Of a DNA stretch of 64,000 nt, positions 25,936-34,629 are shown piece by piece. Within the stretch, counting starts at the first letter, position 1. Each line of letters opens with the position of its first letter. The notes under the pieces are model-generated. The model was given only the letters and a program-made list of their open reading frames with translations. It was not told the DNA's origin and searched no databases. Origin of the DNA: CBDCBA01 sp965214125 (GTDB lineage: Bacteria; Planctomycetota; Phycisphaerae; Tepidisphaerales; Tepidisphaeraceae); NCBI GenBank assembly GCA_965214125.1, contig CBDCBA010000024.1:496001-560000 (forward strand), in the 5' to 3' direction. Made by a program: the position numbers and the translations under genes.

Positions 25936-27318
25936 GTGCCCGACGCCGCGCCCGCTAATCTCCCGCCGCCCTACTGCCCGGACTGCGCGGCGCGCTGGCC
26001 CGCCAACGCAGCGGCCTGCGCGGCGTGCGGCTACGGCCCGACTACCGCCGACGAGTTGGCCATCGTCCCGCCGCCGCCGACCGCCCGGCAGTTGCGCCGC
26101 GAACGGCTGGCGATGCTGTGGAGCCTTGCGAGCGTCCTCGTGGTGGCCGTCGTCATCCTGATGGTCACGTGGGATGTCAAGGTGTTCCTGTTCCTGATGG
26201 CGCTCGCGGGCGTCGTCGGCCTGATCGCCGTCCTGTCGTGGCTGCTCACCCGGAAAGGCCGGCGCAACCGCTGGCGGCGGCAGGTTCGCCTGCGGGCCGG
26301 CGGCATCGCTCAGCGGCAGATCCTCGGGCCGATCAAGCCGGGCAAGTGGAAAGACTGGCCCGACCTGCCGGTGGTCCGCTTCGAAACGGGCACCGGCACG
26401 CTCAAGGGCCTGCTCGTCGGCGGGCGCGAGGCGACGCCCAAGGCCTACCGCCTGTTCGGCCAGTCGTTCGGCAGCACGAATCAGCCCAATCGGTGGAAGG
26501 CGATGGTCGACGTGCCGCTGTCGCCGCGCGCCCACCGCCTCGTCGCGGCCGCCCGTGATTTGGCGGGCGACCGACCGCAGCCGGCTTGCGAGCACGTCGG
26601 GCGCGTCAGCCACTGCCCCGACTGCCTCTACCGCCTCGCCGGCCTCAGCGCCGACGACGAGTCCGATGCCACGCCGACCCGCTGCCCCGAGTGCGGCTGG
26701 GCGTGGGCGCCGGACGACGTGATCCTGTACGGCCGGCGCGGGCCGAGCTTCGGCACGGGCCTATCGCTGCGCGGGCTGCCCACGCTGACGGCGGCGATCA
26801 TCGGCGGCGGCCTGGCGGGGTTCGTGGGCGGCGCGCTGCCGATCTTTCTGATCCTGTGGGCGTGGCAAAGCCTGCCGCCGGGGTGGAGCCACGCCGCCGT
26901 CGCGGTCGGGCTGATGGCGGTGATCGGCGGGACGGCTTGGCTCGTCGCCCGCGCCGCGCGCTGGGGCGAGGCGTCGCGCGAGAAGGCCGACCGCCTCGGC
27001 GACGCCGCCGACGCCCCCGCCGGGCTGATGTGCCTGCGCCTCACCGCCGCCGGCCTGCACCAGGGCCTGCTCGGCGCCGCCGATGCCAAGCCGATCGCGT
27101 GGACCGACCTCGCCCCGCCGCGCGTGCAACGCTGGCCCGGCGGCGTTCGCCTGCGCGCCGACCGCCGCGGCAAGCCGTGGCGCTGGTGGCGCTCGACGCG
27201 CCCGATCGACTTCGTCTGCGACCTGGCCGACCCACTCGACGTTGCCCACCTGCGCCGCCTTGTGCGCGGCGATGCTGCTAAACCCAGATCGAACACTGCG
27301 AAACCGGCGACAACTTGA
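25936..27318 (+). CDS. Zinc-ribbon membrane protein, paralogue 1
   Basis: The protein has 460 residues from GTG 25936. An N-terminal zinc ribbon (PPYCPDC...CAACGYGP) is followed by a hydrophobic pair (about 65-110). A second ribbon near residue 225 reads SHCPDCLYRLAGL and then CPECGWAWAPDDVILYG, and two more membrane segments follow. The second ribbon is closely matched in the protein at 39629-40495 (CPECGWAYDDQVIALHG). This is an unnamed family; a membrane-associated role is all that can be said. It starts 24 bases from the divergent kinase gene. Confidence 0.65.
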   Translation: MPDAAPANLPPPYCPDCAARWPANAAACAACGYGPTTADELAIVPPPPTARQLRRERLAMLWSLASVLVVAVVILMVTWDVKVFLFLMALAGVVGLIAVLSWLLTRKGRRNRWRRQVRLRAGGIAQRQILGPIKPGKWKDWPDLPVVRFETGTGTLKGLLVGGREATPKAYRLFGQSFGSTNQPNRWKAMVDVPLSPRAHRLVAAARDLAGDRPQPACEHVGRVSHCPDCLYRLAGLSADDESDATPTRCPECGWAWAPDDVILYGRRGPSFGTGLSLRGLPTLTAAIIGGGLAGFVGGALPIFLILWAWQSLPPGWSHAAVAVGLMAVIGGTAWLVARAARWGEASREKADRLGDAADAPAGLMCLRLTAAGLHQGLLGAADAKPIAWTDLAPPRVQRWPGGVRLRADRRGKPWRWWRSTRPIDFVCDLADPLDVAHLRRLVRGDAAKPRSNTAKPATT

Positions 27319-27447
27319 CGTTCCCGCTCGACCAGATTGGCGCGGCTACTTCGGGTTGACGGTTGATACATGGACTGCGCATGATGAGTTGATACGCGAC
27401 TGCGGGAGTCGCACATCCAAGTACCATCTTGAAGGAAAGCGTTGAGC

Positions 27448-28605
27448 ATGCCTCGTCCACCTCGCCACATGTCCACTGGAACCCCGCTCTTTGAGACGCT
27501 CGAGAGCCGCCGCATGTTGTCCGGAGACGGCCCAGGTGGTGGCGGACCGGGTGGCGGCGGGCTGGAGCCGCCGCTCACTCCGCTCGTCGCAACGGTCACG
27601 CCGGACATCACCGTGACAAACGAAGAAGATGCGGCGACGATCACCTACACCGTGACCCGCGAGGCCGCCCCGCCGGATGAAGACTTGGAGGTCTTCCTCG
27701 CCCTCGGCAACATCGGCGACCGTGATCCGGCGGAAGAGGGATTGGATTTCACTGCCATTCCCACATCGGTCACCATTCCGGCGAATCAGGCATCGGAACC
27801 CTTTTTCGTCACGATCAAGGACGACAAGCTGACCGGCGGCGTCGACGAGGGCGAAGCGCTCAACGAGCACTTTGTCATCCGCATCACCGGCTTCGGCGAC
27901 CCGGATCTACCCGCCCCGCCACCGGGTGAGGGACCAGGGGTGCAGATCATCGACACGCCGCAGTGGTTTTACACCGACTGGGAGCTTGATGTCCCCCAAA
28001 ACTTCAACCCTCACAGCCCCTCGGAAGACATCACGACTGTCATCCAAGACCAGTGGCTCGATCTCGACGGAATCAGCCGTGTCGACACTTTCTACTACCG
28101 CGACTCTTGGGAACCCCTGTATGACCACGCCGCCCAAAGCATCGACTGGGGCGAGGATGCAGTGCTGACCTTCGGCATTAGTGTCGGACGCGCTACAACG
28201 TGGGGCGTCGACTTTGGTGTCGAAGTGGAGGGCGTCGGGTTTTCCGTGAACCAAGATTACACCGTCTCGACAACGGTTGCAAGCACCCAAACCCACACCG
28301 CCGTCGCTGCTGACAATGAGAAGAAGTCGATTGTTGCCACTCTAGAACGCCGAGATGTTTGGCAGCATACACACTACATCAATTCAGATACGGGCGAATG
28401 GGCCTCGGGATGGTACAGCGGGCATTATCTACAACCGGAGCTGAACCTCATCGCGAGCGGCTACACGGGCCAGCATTCGACCGTCGTTTATAAGATCACG
28501 CGGGCCTATCTCGACGAGGATTCCGAACTCCGCTCGCTGTTCGAGAATGAGGGGGAGCCGGAATCTCCAAATCGTGGCGGGCCGGACCCCGTGAACTGGC
28601 CGTAG
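27448..28605 (+). CDS. Surface protein with LEPR-XLL-type motif and Calx-beta domain
   Basis: The 385-residue protein opens with LFETLESRRML, the short motif found near the N-terminus of many large planctomycete surface proteins. Residues about 45-150 form a Calx-beta-like domain (ITYTVTREAAPPDEDLEVFL, later EEGLDFTAIPTSVTI), an extracellular calcium-binding fold. The remainder is rich in Trp, Tyr and Thr and is not recognised. ATG 27448 has a good ribosome site (gaaggaaa, nine bases upstream). It is small for this class. The gene after it is a two-helix membrane protein 9 bases downstream, probably in the same operon. Confidence 0.75.
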   Translation: MPRPPRHMSTGTPLFETLESRRMLSGDGPGGGGPGGGGLEPPLTPLVATVTPDITVTNEEDAATITYTVTREAAPPDEDLEVFLALGNIGDRDPAEEGLDFTAIPTSVTIPANQASEPFFVTIKDDKLTGGVDEGEALNEHFVIRITGFGDPDLPAPPPGEGPGVQIIDTPQWFYTDWELDVPQNFNPHSPSEDITTVIQDQWLDLDGISRVDTFYYRDSWEPLYDHAAQSIDWGEDAVLTFGISVGRATTWGVDFGVEVEGVGFSVNQDYTVSTTVASTQTHTAVAADNEKKSIVATLERRDVWQHTHYINSDTGEWASGWYSGHYLQPELNLIASGYTGQHSTVVYKITRAYLDEDSELRSLFENEGEPESPNRGGPDPVNWP

Positions 28606-28614
28606 GGCAGCAAT

Positions 28615-29139
28615 ATGGATGCTCAAAATCGAACACCTGCCGTCGTCCAAGTCGCAGCTGGCGTTTTAGGAGCGGTGCTCCTATCTCTGTCAGCGGCTGG
28701 CATCTTCTGCATTGCTTTGCCGGATAGGTCGGCTGCCCGTAACGGCGAGGTGTCACCACTGTGGACCTTCAGATCCACGAATCGAGAGCTCGGATACGTT
28801 GCGGCCCATCGTGGAGCTGGTATAAACGTCCTGACAATCTCGCGAAAGTTCGCGGGGGAGCCGACGGCCTACCCTGGCGCGTTGACGAACTACTTTCGCG
28901 TGCCCTTTGGCATATTTCGATATAATGAATTCTCTTCAAAGAACGCCGGCGGCGGTATCGTCATTTTACAAAGAGAGTATTTCTTTGGTGTAGTTGGCTT
29001 TGTTCTGCTCGCGATTGCGTCACTTTTGCTATTGCTCATCGTCCGCCCGGTCCGTAGAGCGTTTCGAGCACTTGGCCAGTTGCTACAACAGCAGACTCCA
29101 CAGCCCCGAAGAGGCTTTGAAGTCTCCGAGAATGCTTGA
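28615..29139 (+). CDS. Hypothetical protein with two membrane segments
   Basis: The 174-residue protein has a membrane helix at about 12-36, an extracytoplasmic part of about 90 residues and a second helix at about 122-145 followed by a basic cytoplasmic tail. No family is recognised. The DNA looks less GC-rich than most of its neighbours. It starts 9 bases after the surface-protein gene, so a shared function at the cell surface is possible. Confidence 0.6.
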   Translation: MDAQNRTPAVVQVAAGVLGAVLLSLSAAGIFCIALPDRSAARNGEVSPLWTFRSTNRELGYVAAHRGAGINVLTISRKFAGEPTAYPGALTNYFRVPFGIFRYNEFSSKNAGGGIVILQREYFFGVVGFVLLAIASLLLLLIVRPVRRAFRALGQLLQQQTPQPRRGFEVSENA

Positions 29140-29202
29140 CCGCACGGATCAGACAGTTCAGGGTTTCGAAAGCTTTGTCCGCCACGATAGCTTTAGCGTC
29201 GG

Positions 29203-29220
29203 GAGGATTTTCCTCTTTTT
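29203..29220 (+). terminator. Short hairpin with T tract
   Basis: A 5-bp stem (gagga-ttt-tcctc) at 29203-29215 is followed directly by TTTTT. It lies 64 bases past the stop of the two-helix membrane protein and before radA. The stem is short, so the call is tentative. The rest of 29140-29325 holds no gene. Confidence 0.4.
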
Positions 29221-29325
29221 GCTTCGCGTTGACAACACCCCGCTGCCGCCGGGAGTAATGGGTGCAAAGCTGCTAAAGGTTACGCCGCACGCGACGCGAC
29301 CGAACATCTCCCGTATCATGCTCGC

Positions 29326-30729
29326 ATGGCCAAGGCGGGCAAAGTCAAGACGCGGTTCGTCTGCCGCTCGTGCGGGAGCGTTCACCCGAAGTGGATGGGC
29401 AAGTGCCCCGACTGCGGCGAGTGGGATGCGCTCGAGGAGACACGCGACGCGGCCATTGCCACCGATGATCGCAAGCTCAGGCTGGCGGCGCCGAAGGTCG
29501 GGGGCGGCATCGACAGCGGGGCCACGCCGATGCGGCTGCGGGAGGTCGGCACGGAAAAGGTCGATCGCCTGCCCAGCGGTATCGGCGAGCTCGATCGCGT
29601 GCTCGGTGGCGGCCTCGTCGGCGGCATGGCCGTGCTCGTCGGTGGCGAGCCGGGGATCGGCAAGTCGACGCTCCTCCTCCAAGCCGCCGGCAAGTGGGCG
29701 GAGCGGGCGAAGGAGGAAGGGCCGGTGCTTTACGTCACGAGCGAGGAGTCGGCCCAGCAGACGAAGCTCCGCGCCGACCGCCTCAACATCCGCACCGACA
29801 ACCTGCTCGTTCTGGCGGAAACGAACCTCGAGCGCATCGTCCACCAGATCCACCAGAGCAAGGCGAGCGTCGTGGTGGTCGACTCGATCCAGATGGTCTA
29901 CAAGCCCGACCTGCCGGCCGCGCCGGGGTCGGTCACGCAGCTTCGCGACGCCTGCATGGACCTGGTCTACCTCGCCAAGCAGACGGGCGTGCCGGTGGTG
30001 GTCGTCGGGCACGTGACGAAGGCGGGCACGCTGGCGGGGCCGAAGATCATCGAGCACATCGTCGACACGGTCGTTTACTTCGAGGGGGATCGCTTTCACG
30101 CGCACCGCGTGGTGCGGTGCATCAAAAACCGCTTCGGCGGCACGCACGAGGTCGGTTTGTTCGAGATGGGTGGGCGCGGGTTGGAGGAAGTGACCGATCC
30201 CGGTCGTTTGTTCGCCGAGCAGTACGGCGACTCGCCACCGAGCGGCAGCGTGTTGACCGTCGCGATGCAGGGCAGCCGGGCGTTGCTCGTCGAGGTGCAG
30301 GCGCTCACGGCATCGAGCGTGATCGGGGCGGCGAAGCGGAAGGTCAGCGGCTTCAGCGCCGACCGCACGGCGATGATCATCGCGGTGCTTGAAAAGCGCG
30401 CCGACCTGAAGCTGGCGGCCGACGACGTGTTCGTGAACGTCGCCGGCGGCGTGAAGGTGGCGGAGCCGGCGATCGACCTCGCCGTCGCGCTCGCCATCGC
30501 CTCGGCCCACTTCAACCGCCCGCTGCCCCCAGGCACGCTGGCCTTGGGCGAGCTGGGCCTAGGCGGGGAGATCCGCAGCGTGCCGCAGTTAGAGAATCGC
30601 CTGAAGGAGTCGGGTCGCTTGGGCGTCGGGCACGCCGTGATCCCGCACCTGCACGGCCGCAAGATGCAGCTCGGCGGCATGGCGTTGCACGAGGTGCGCC
30701 GGCTCAGCCAGGCGATGGCGGACCTGTAG
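29326..30729 (+). CDS. radA: DNA repair protein RadA
   Basis: The 467 residues match the RadA/Sms layout. A C4 zinc finger (FVCRSCGSVHPKWMGKCPDC) lies at the N-terminus, GGEPGIGKST near residue 107 is Walker A, VVVDSIQMVY is Walker B, and IKNRFGGTHEVG near residue 266 has the family-specific K-N-R-F-G. The C-terminal third resembles the Lon protease substrate domain without the catalytic pair. RadA promotes branch migration during homologous recombination. It starts at ATG 29326 and is followed 20 bases later by a DUF4058 gene. Confidence 0.96.
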   Translation: MAKAGKVKTRFVCRSCGSVHPKWMGKCPDCGEWDALEETRDAAIATDDRKLRLAAPKVGGGIDSGATPMRLREVGTEKVDRLPSGIGELDRVLGGGLVGGMAVLVGGEPGIGKSTLLLQAAGKWAERAKEEGPVLYVTSEESAQQTKLRADRLNIRTDNLLVLAETNLERIVHQIHQSKASVVVVDSIQMVYKPDLPAAPGSVTQLRDACMDLVYLAKQTGVPVVVVGHVTKAGTLAGPKIIEHIVDTVVYFEGDRFHAHRVVRCIKNRFGGTHEVGLFEMGGRGLEEVTDPGRLFAEQYGDSPPSGSVLTVAMQGSRALLVEVQALTASSVIGAAKRKVSGFSADRTAMIIAVLEKRADLKLAADDVFVNVAGGVKVAEPAIDLAVALAIASAHFNRPLPPGTLALGELGLGGEIRSVPQLENRLKESGRLGVGHAVIPHLHGRKMQLGGMALHEVRRLSQAMADL

Positions 30730-30749
30730 ATTGTGGTAGAATCGGCGGC

Positions 30750-31553
30750 ATGGCGTCTCCCTTTCCCGGCATGGATCTGTATCTCGAGAAGCGTGGCATC
30801 TGGCGCGAGTTCCACGTCCAGTACATTCACACGCTCGCCCGGCTCATCAACGATGGGGCAAACCGTCGCTACCGCGCTGGGATTGAGATCGACATTGTTC
30901 TGCGCGAACCGGCGGCCGAGGAACGCATCGCCCTGCGGGCCGATGTCGCCGTCACACAGACCGACAACCGCGGTCCGACGCATCCCGCCACCTCGTCGGC
31001 TGTGGCCGACCGCCCCCTCACCGCTCTGCTGCCAGCAGACGTGTACGAGGAGAAGCGCTACTGGATCGAAGTGCGCGTTCACGACCGGTCCGGCGACGAG
31101 CCGGCCAGCCGACTCGTGACGCACGTAGAGGTGCTGAGCCCATCGAACAAGCGGCAGGACCGCAGCGAGTACGTCCGCAAACGCTTCGCCCTGTGCCGCA
31201 GCGAGGACGTGAATTTCGTCGAGATCGATCTCCTGCGCGGCGGCAACCGAATGTCGATCGACGAACTGCCGCCCTGCGATGGCTACGCGATGGTCCACCG
31301 GCCCGCCGACGACTTGCGTGTCAGTGTCTGGCCAATCGCGCTGCGCCACGCATTGCCGAAGATCCCGATTCCGCTGTTGCCCGAGGACGGCGACGTCACG
31401 GTGGACCTTCAAGCCGCCGCCGACCGGGCGTATGAGGAGGGAAGCTTCGACCGAATTTCAGAGCTCTACGCCGCGTCACCCGAGCCGCCACTGTCGCCCG
31501 AGGACGCCGCCTGGGCCGAGGCGCTCCTGGCGTCGGCAAGCTCCGCCAAGTAG
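30750..31553 (+). CDS. DUF4058-family protein
   Basis: The 267-residue protein begins MASPFPGMDLYLEKRGIWRE, the recognisable opening of DUF4058 proteins, common in cyanobacteria and planctomycetes. A central part carries VTHVEVLSPSNKRQDRSEY followed by VNFVEIDLLRGG, which looks like a restriction-endonuease-type core (E-V-L-S-P-x-N-K, then E-I-D). The function is unknown. Its last 88 bases overlap the end of the convergent DUF971 gene on the other strand. Confidence 0.82.
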   Translation: MASPFPGMDLYLEKRGIWREFHVQYIHTLARLINDGANRRYRAGIEIDIVLREPAAEERIALRADVAVTQTDNRGPTHPATSSAVADRPLTALLPADVYEEKRYWIEVRVHDRSGDEPASRLVTHVEVLSPSNKRQDRSEYVRKRFALCRSEDVNFVEIDLLRGGNRMSIDELPPCDGYAMVHRPADDLRVSVWPIALRHALPKIPIPLLPEDGDVTVDLQAAADRAYEEGSFDRISELYAASPEPPLSPEDAAWAEALLASASSAK

Positions 31554-31900
31554 GCCCACGAGTAGATGCCGCTCGCGTGGCCGTCGTCAAAGTAGAGCTT
31601 GATCGCGTAGTTGCCGATCGGCTCCGCCCGCTCGACCGTCACCCGCTGACGGCCGACCTGCTCGGCCTTGAGGATGTTCAGCTTGCGCGGACGCTTGGGC
31701 GACTCCCCCACCTCCTCGGGCCGGGCCGGGCGGACGAGCTGGTGCGGGTCAACGCCCTCGCGCGCAATCTTGCAACTGGCGCACGGGCAGAGGCGGCGCA
31801 GGTCGTTGATCGTGAACGTCGTCTCGCGGCCGTCGCTCCATTCGATGCGCAGGCGCTCGTCGCGCTTTAAATCGAGCTTGGTCGGCGTGGGCGCGGGCAT
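31466..31900 (-). CDS. DUF971-family protein
   Basis: The 144-residue protein shows the DUF971 pattern also found at the N-terminus of gamma-butyrobetaine hydroxylases: LRIEWSDGRETTFTINDLRR, then LCPCASCKIARE with three cysteines, and IKLYFDDGHASGIYSWAYL. The domain may bind iron-sulfur or zinc; the role in bacteria is not settled. Members normally end shortly after the YSWxYL motif; here about 30 further Ala/Ser-rich residues are encoded opposite the end of the DUF4058 gene. ATG 31900 is chosen because it begins just before the domain. Confidence 0.82.
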   Translation of the reverse strand: MPAPTPTKLDLKRDERLRIEWSDGRETTFTINDLRRLCPCASCKIAREGVDPHQLVRPARPEEVGESPKRPRKLNILKAEQVGRQRVTVERAEPIGNYAIKLYFDDGHASGIYSWAYLAELADARSASAQAASSGDSGGSGDAA

Positions 31901-32057
31901 CCGCTCGAGCGTAGCGCGTCGTGGTTGCGTGAAGGTTTGGTGAACCCCGCAACATCGGTTGACGCACGTGCCCTGGCGGGTTTGGATACGCCTGATGCTC
32001 CCGACCGCGCGACCCGCCCATCCGCCACCGCCGGTGCTCGACCGACTCGCCCTCGCC

Positions 32058-32852
32058 ATGCAACGCCCGCCCGACACCACGGCCCGCGGCCACACGGCCG
32101 CCGGCGGCGCGGGGGCAAAAGCGGCCACGTCGCGCAAGCCGCTGATTCTCGTGGTCGACGACGAGGCCGACCTCGTCGAGCTCATCACGCTCAACCTTGA
32201 GCGCAACGGCTACGAAGTGCTCGCCGCCGGCGATGGCGAGGTGGCGCTCTCGCACGTGCGCAAATACAAGCCGGACCTGGTCGTGCTCGACTGGATGCTC
32301 CCCGACCTCGACGGCGCCGAGGTCGCCCGCCGGCTTCGCGCCGACCCGGCGACGGCCCGCCTGCCGATCGTGATGCTCACCGCCAAGAGCGAGGAAACCG
32401 ACGTCATCGTCGGCCTGTCGCTCGGGGCCGACGACTACGTGACCAAGCCCTTCAGCCCAAAGGTGCTGGTGGCCCGCGTGCAGGCGATCCTCCGCCGCGC
32501 CAAGGCCAAGGCGACGCCCGTGGGCGAGCCCGACGCCGCCGGCATCCTCCGCGCCGGCCCGCTGGCGATGGATTTGGAGAAGCACGACATCACCGTCGAC
32601 GGCCGGGCGGTCAAGCTGACGCTCACCGAGTTCAAGCTGCTGCGCGCCCTCGTCGAGGCCGGCGGCCGCGTGCTCAGCCGCGACCGCCTGATGGACAAGG
32701 GCATGGGGACCGATGTCTTCGTCACCGACCGCGCCATCGACGTGCACGTGACGGCCATCCGCAAGAAGCTCGGCGATGCAAGCTGGCTCGTCCACACCGT
32801 CCGCGGCGTCGGCTACCGGTTGCAGGACGAGCCGCCGGGCGTGGAGAAGTGA
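32058..32852 (+). CDS. PhoB-like response regulator (OmpR family)
   Basis: The 264-residue protein has a receiver domain (about 25-140) with ILVVDDEADLVELI, the phospho-acceptor aspartate in DLVVLDWMLPDLDG, VMLTAKSEE and the lysine in YVTKPFSPK. It also has a winged-helix DNA-binding domain (about 165-255) with LTLTEFKLLRALVEAGGRVL and VDVHVTAIRKKL-type recognition helix residues, ending VRGVGYRLQ. It would activate or repress genes after phosphorylation. The partner may be the PhoR-like kinase at 24544-25911, but they are not adjacent. ATG 32058 is preferred; an in-frame upstream extension exists. Confidence 0.93.
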   Translation: MQRPPDTTARGHTAAGGAGAKAATSRKPLILVVDDEADLVELITLNLERNGYEVLAAGDGEVALSHVRKYKPDLVVLDWMLPDLDGAEVARRLRADPATARLPIVMLTAKSEETDVIVGLSLGADDYVTKPFSPKVLVARVQAILRRAKAKATPVGEPDAAGILRAGPLAMDLEKHDITVDGRAVKLTLTEFKLLRALVEAGGRVLSRDRLMDKGMGTDVFVTDRAIDVHVTAIRKKLGDASWLVHTVRGVGYRLQDEPPGVEK

Positions 32853-32861
32853 TTGGGAAGA

Positions 32862-32884
32862 TAAGATCGATTCCGATCCTTATT
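32862..32884. terminator. Hairpin between convergent genes
   Basis: An imperfect stem (ataagatcg at 32862-32870 with cgatccttat at 32875-32884, one bulged base) lies between the stop of the PhoB-like gene and the stop of the convergent anchored protein. It could terminate both transcripts. There is no long T tract. Confidence 0.4.
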
Positions 32885-32921
32885 GCCTTCGCCGCGGGCA
32901 CTTGCGAGCGAACCACCTTGA

Positions 32922-33698
32922 TTACTCTACGGGGGGAACCACCGCCCTCCCTTCGCCTGTTTCGTCACGGTTGAACTGTGGGATGCGAACCAACATCAGG
33001 TGCCAAACTGAAGTTCCGTTGCGCCGCGCAAAGCGGAGCCGAAGCTCGCCGAGAAGCGGTATGCCGTTCGAGTAACGCATAACGCCGGGTAGAATAACCT
33101 CAACCACCTGAATCTCGCTCGCCTTTGCGTCGAACAAGTCGCTCGAGCCGCGGGATTGGGTGACATACTGTTGCGTCAGGCCTGAACCTGGACCGGTGAG
33201 AAGACTACTTAAGTCGCGCGTGGAGTTCCAGTCGCCATCAATCTCCTCGACCCGCACGGCATCTGGATACAGCTTGGCGTCGCGTGTGGTCGCCGTCAGC
33301 ATCTCAAACGTGTCTTGTCTTGTCTCTTCATTACGATTACCCCACACCTCGCCTGGCTCAAGGCCGGACGCGGAAAGAAGATCAGCAAAGTCGCTGTAGG
33401 TGCCGCTGGTATATGCACGAATGGCACGTGCAGATTGTTGTTCCAGGTGCTCCGTTGCAACCTCATCCATCCGAAGCGGCCGCTGCTGATTGCGAACTGC
33501 GGTGCGAACAGCGTTTAGAAGTTGCGGGCTGGATCCTTGCGCGGCCTCTCCCCATTCAGTGAAACCTTTGCGATTTTCATGCACCACGCTCATTGATGAG
33601 CCACCCGTCGCCGCTCCCCCAGTGCGGTGCCAGGCGATAAATGCCAACACCGCGACCACAAGTAACCCTGTGACGATGAGAATAGGATACTTAGTCAT
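32922..33698 (-). CDS. Hypothetical membrane-anchored protein, last gene of the pseudopilin operon
   Basis: The 258-residue protein has an N-terminal membrane anchor (YPILIVTGLLVVAVLAFIAW), a linker rich in Gly and Ser, and a soluble part of about 200 residues with several helices. It has no recognised domain. The gene lies 103 bases after the Cys-rich protein on the same strand. Its base composition is less GC-rich than the core genes. A link to the pseudopilin and MauE-like proteins is inferred from position only. Confidence 0.6.
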   Translation of the reverse strand: MTKYPILIVTGLLVVAVLAFIAWHRTGGAATGGSSMSVVHENRKGFTEWGEAAQGSSPQLLNAVRTAVRNQQRPLRMDEVATEHLEQQSARAIRAYTSGTYSDFADLLSASGLEPGEVWGNRNEETRQDTFEMLTATTRDAKLYPDAVRVEEIDGDWNSTRDLSSLLTGPGSGLTQQYVTQSRGSSDLFDAKASEIQVVEVILPGVMRYSNGIPLLGELRLRFARRNGTSVWHLMLVRIPQFNRDETGEGRAVVPPVE

Positions 33699-33801
33699 TG
33701 TTAGAAAAGGAAGTACGGATCGAACACGAGGTTGACCCGTACAGACTTCAACCTCTAAAACAATCAAGCGTTGGTGCCGTAGTTGACGTCAGCATGCATG
33801 A

Positions 33802-34110
33802 CTACAGAGGGGGATCGACCTCTTCCTCGCAGGGAACACACTCCGCCGAGTATTCAGTCCGTACGTATTTGCCTTCGTTGTCGAAGACTTGGTGTGTTGA
33901 TCTCTTGCAACACTGCGAAAGTTCGCAGTTCTCAACGTCAACTGGCGGTTTGTTGCCGCCGGGTCCGTGGGAACAGATGTAGGTGCCGGGTGGCGGCGGG
34001 TCTCCTAAGGCTGCGAGCGGCATGATTGTCAGGGCGGCAGCGCCAGCCGCGAGTATGCACAGCGTCGCCGCGCGAATGACGCCGTTGCGCCGGTCCATGT
34101 TGACCTTCAT
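33802..34110 (-). CDS. Small secreted cysteine-rich protein
   Basis: The 102-residue protein has a signal peptide (about 1-36, ending P-L-A-A-L-G) and a mature part with six cysteines: YICSHG, ENCELSQCCK and AECVPCEEE. The spacing suggests disulfides or metal binding. The ribosome site is strong (aggaggt, seven bases upstream of ATG 34110). The start is two bases from the end of the MauE-like gene, so the two are translated from one mRNA. The pairing suggests that the membrane protein may handle the redox state of this one; this is an inference. Confidence 0.65.
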   Translation of the reverse strand: MKVNMDRRNGVIRAATLCILAAGAAALTIMPLAALGDPPPPGTYICSHGPGGNKPPVDVENCELSQCCKRSTHQVFDNEGKYVRTEYSAECVPCEEEVDPPL

Positions 34111-34112
34111 AG

Positions 34113-34598
34113 TCAACCTCCTGTCGAAGAAGAGAGAGGCGTAGCCATGCCAGCCGCGGACGCCGCGGCGGGATGAGACGATTGGCGAGCAAGGTGCCAA
34201 CCGAGTACGGCTACGAGAATGAGAATGCTGTTTCGGGCGAGCGACATCACGTGGTCGAGCGGAGTCACCGGCTCGCGATTGCCGGTGCAACCGCACGGGA
34301 GATCGCTGCCTTGAATGAGCTGTCGCAGCGGGCTGATCGTCACCACAAGCAGAAAGCCTACCGCGAAGATAAATCCGAAACTACGCCAAGGTCGCCATAA
34401 AAGTGAGGCGACTACCGCAAACTCCACCAGTAGCAACACAACGAACACGAACCGCGTGAATGAAGCGTCAAAACCCCATACCTCTCGTAAGACCGCGAGC
34501 GTTGCCATAGGCCACATTAATTTTGTGGCCGCGAGTAAACTGAGCAGGAAGCCCAACAATAGCGCTGCGAAGTCTGCTAATTGGCGGTTGAATTGCAT
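34113..34598 (-). CDS. MauE/DoxX-like redox-associated membrane protein
   Basis: The 161-residue protein has four predicted membrane helices and, between helices three and four, the motif LPCGCTGN. A Cys pair at this place is typical of MauE-type proteins, which are tied to disulfide formation in methylamine dehydrogenase maturation. The C-terminus is a short Ser/Ala-rich tail. It is the second gene of the operon, 31 bases after the pseudopilin gene. Confidence 0.7.
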   Translation of the reverse strand: MQFNRQLADFAALLLGFLLSLLAATKLMWPMATLAVLREVWGFDASFTRFVFVVLLLVEFAVVASLLWRPWRSFGFIFAVGFLLVVTISPLRQLIQGSDLPCGCTGNREPVTPLDHVMSLARNSILILVAVLGWHLARQSSHPAAASAAGMATPLSSSTGG

Positions 34599-34629
34599 CG
34601 GTTGTTATGGTTGAGATCGCCGGCAGCAA

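Noticed and set aside
28910..28930. TATAAT-like box inside the two-helix membrane protein gene
   Set aside because: It is within a coding sequence, has no good -35 partner, and can be chance in a less GC-rich stretch.
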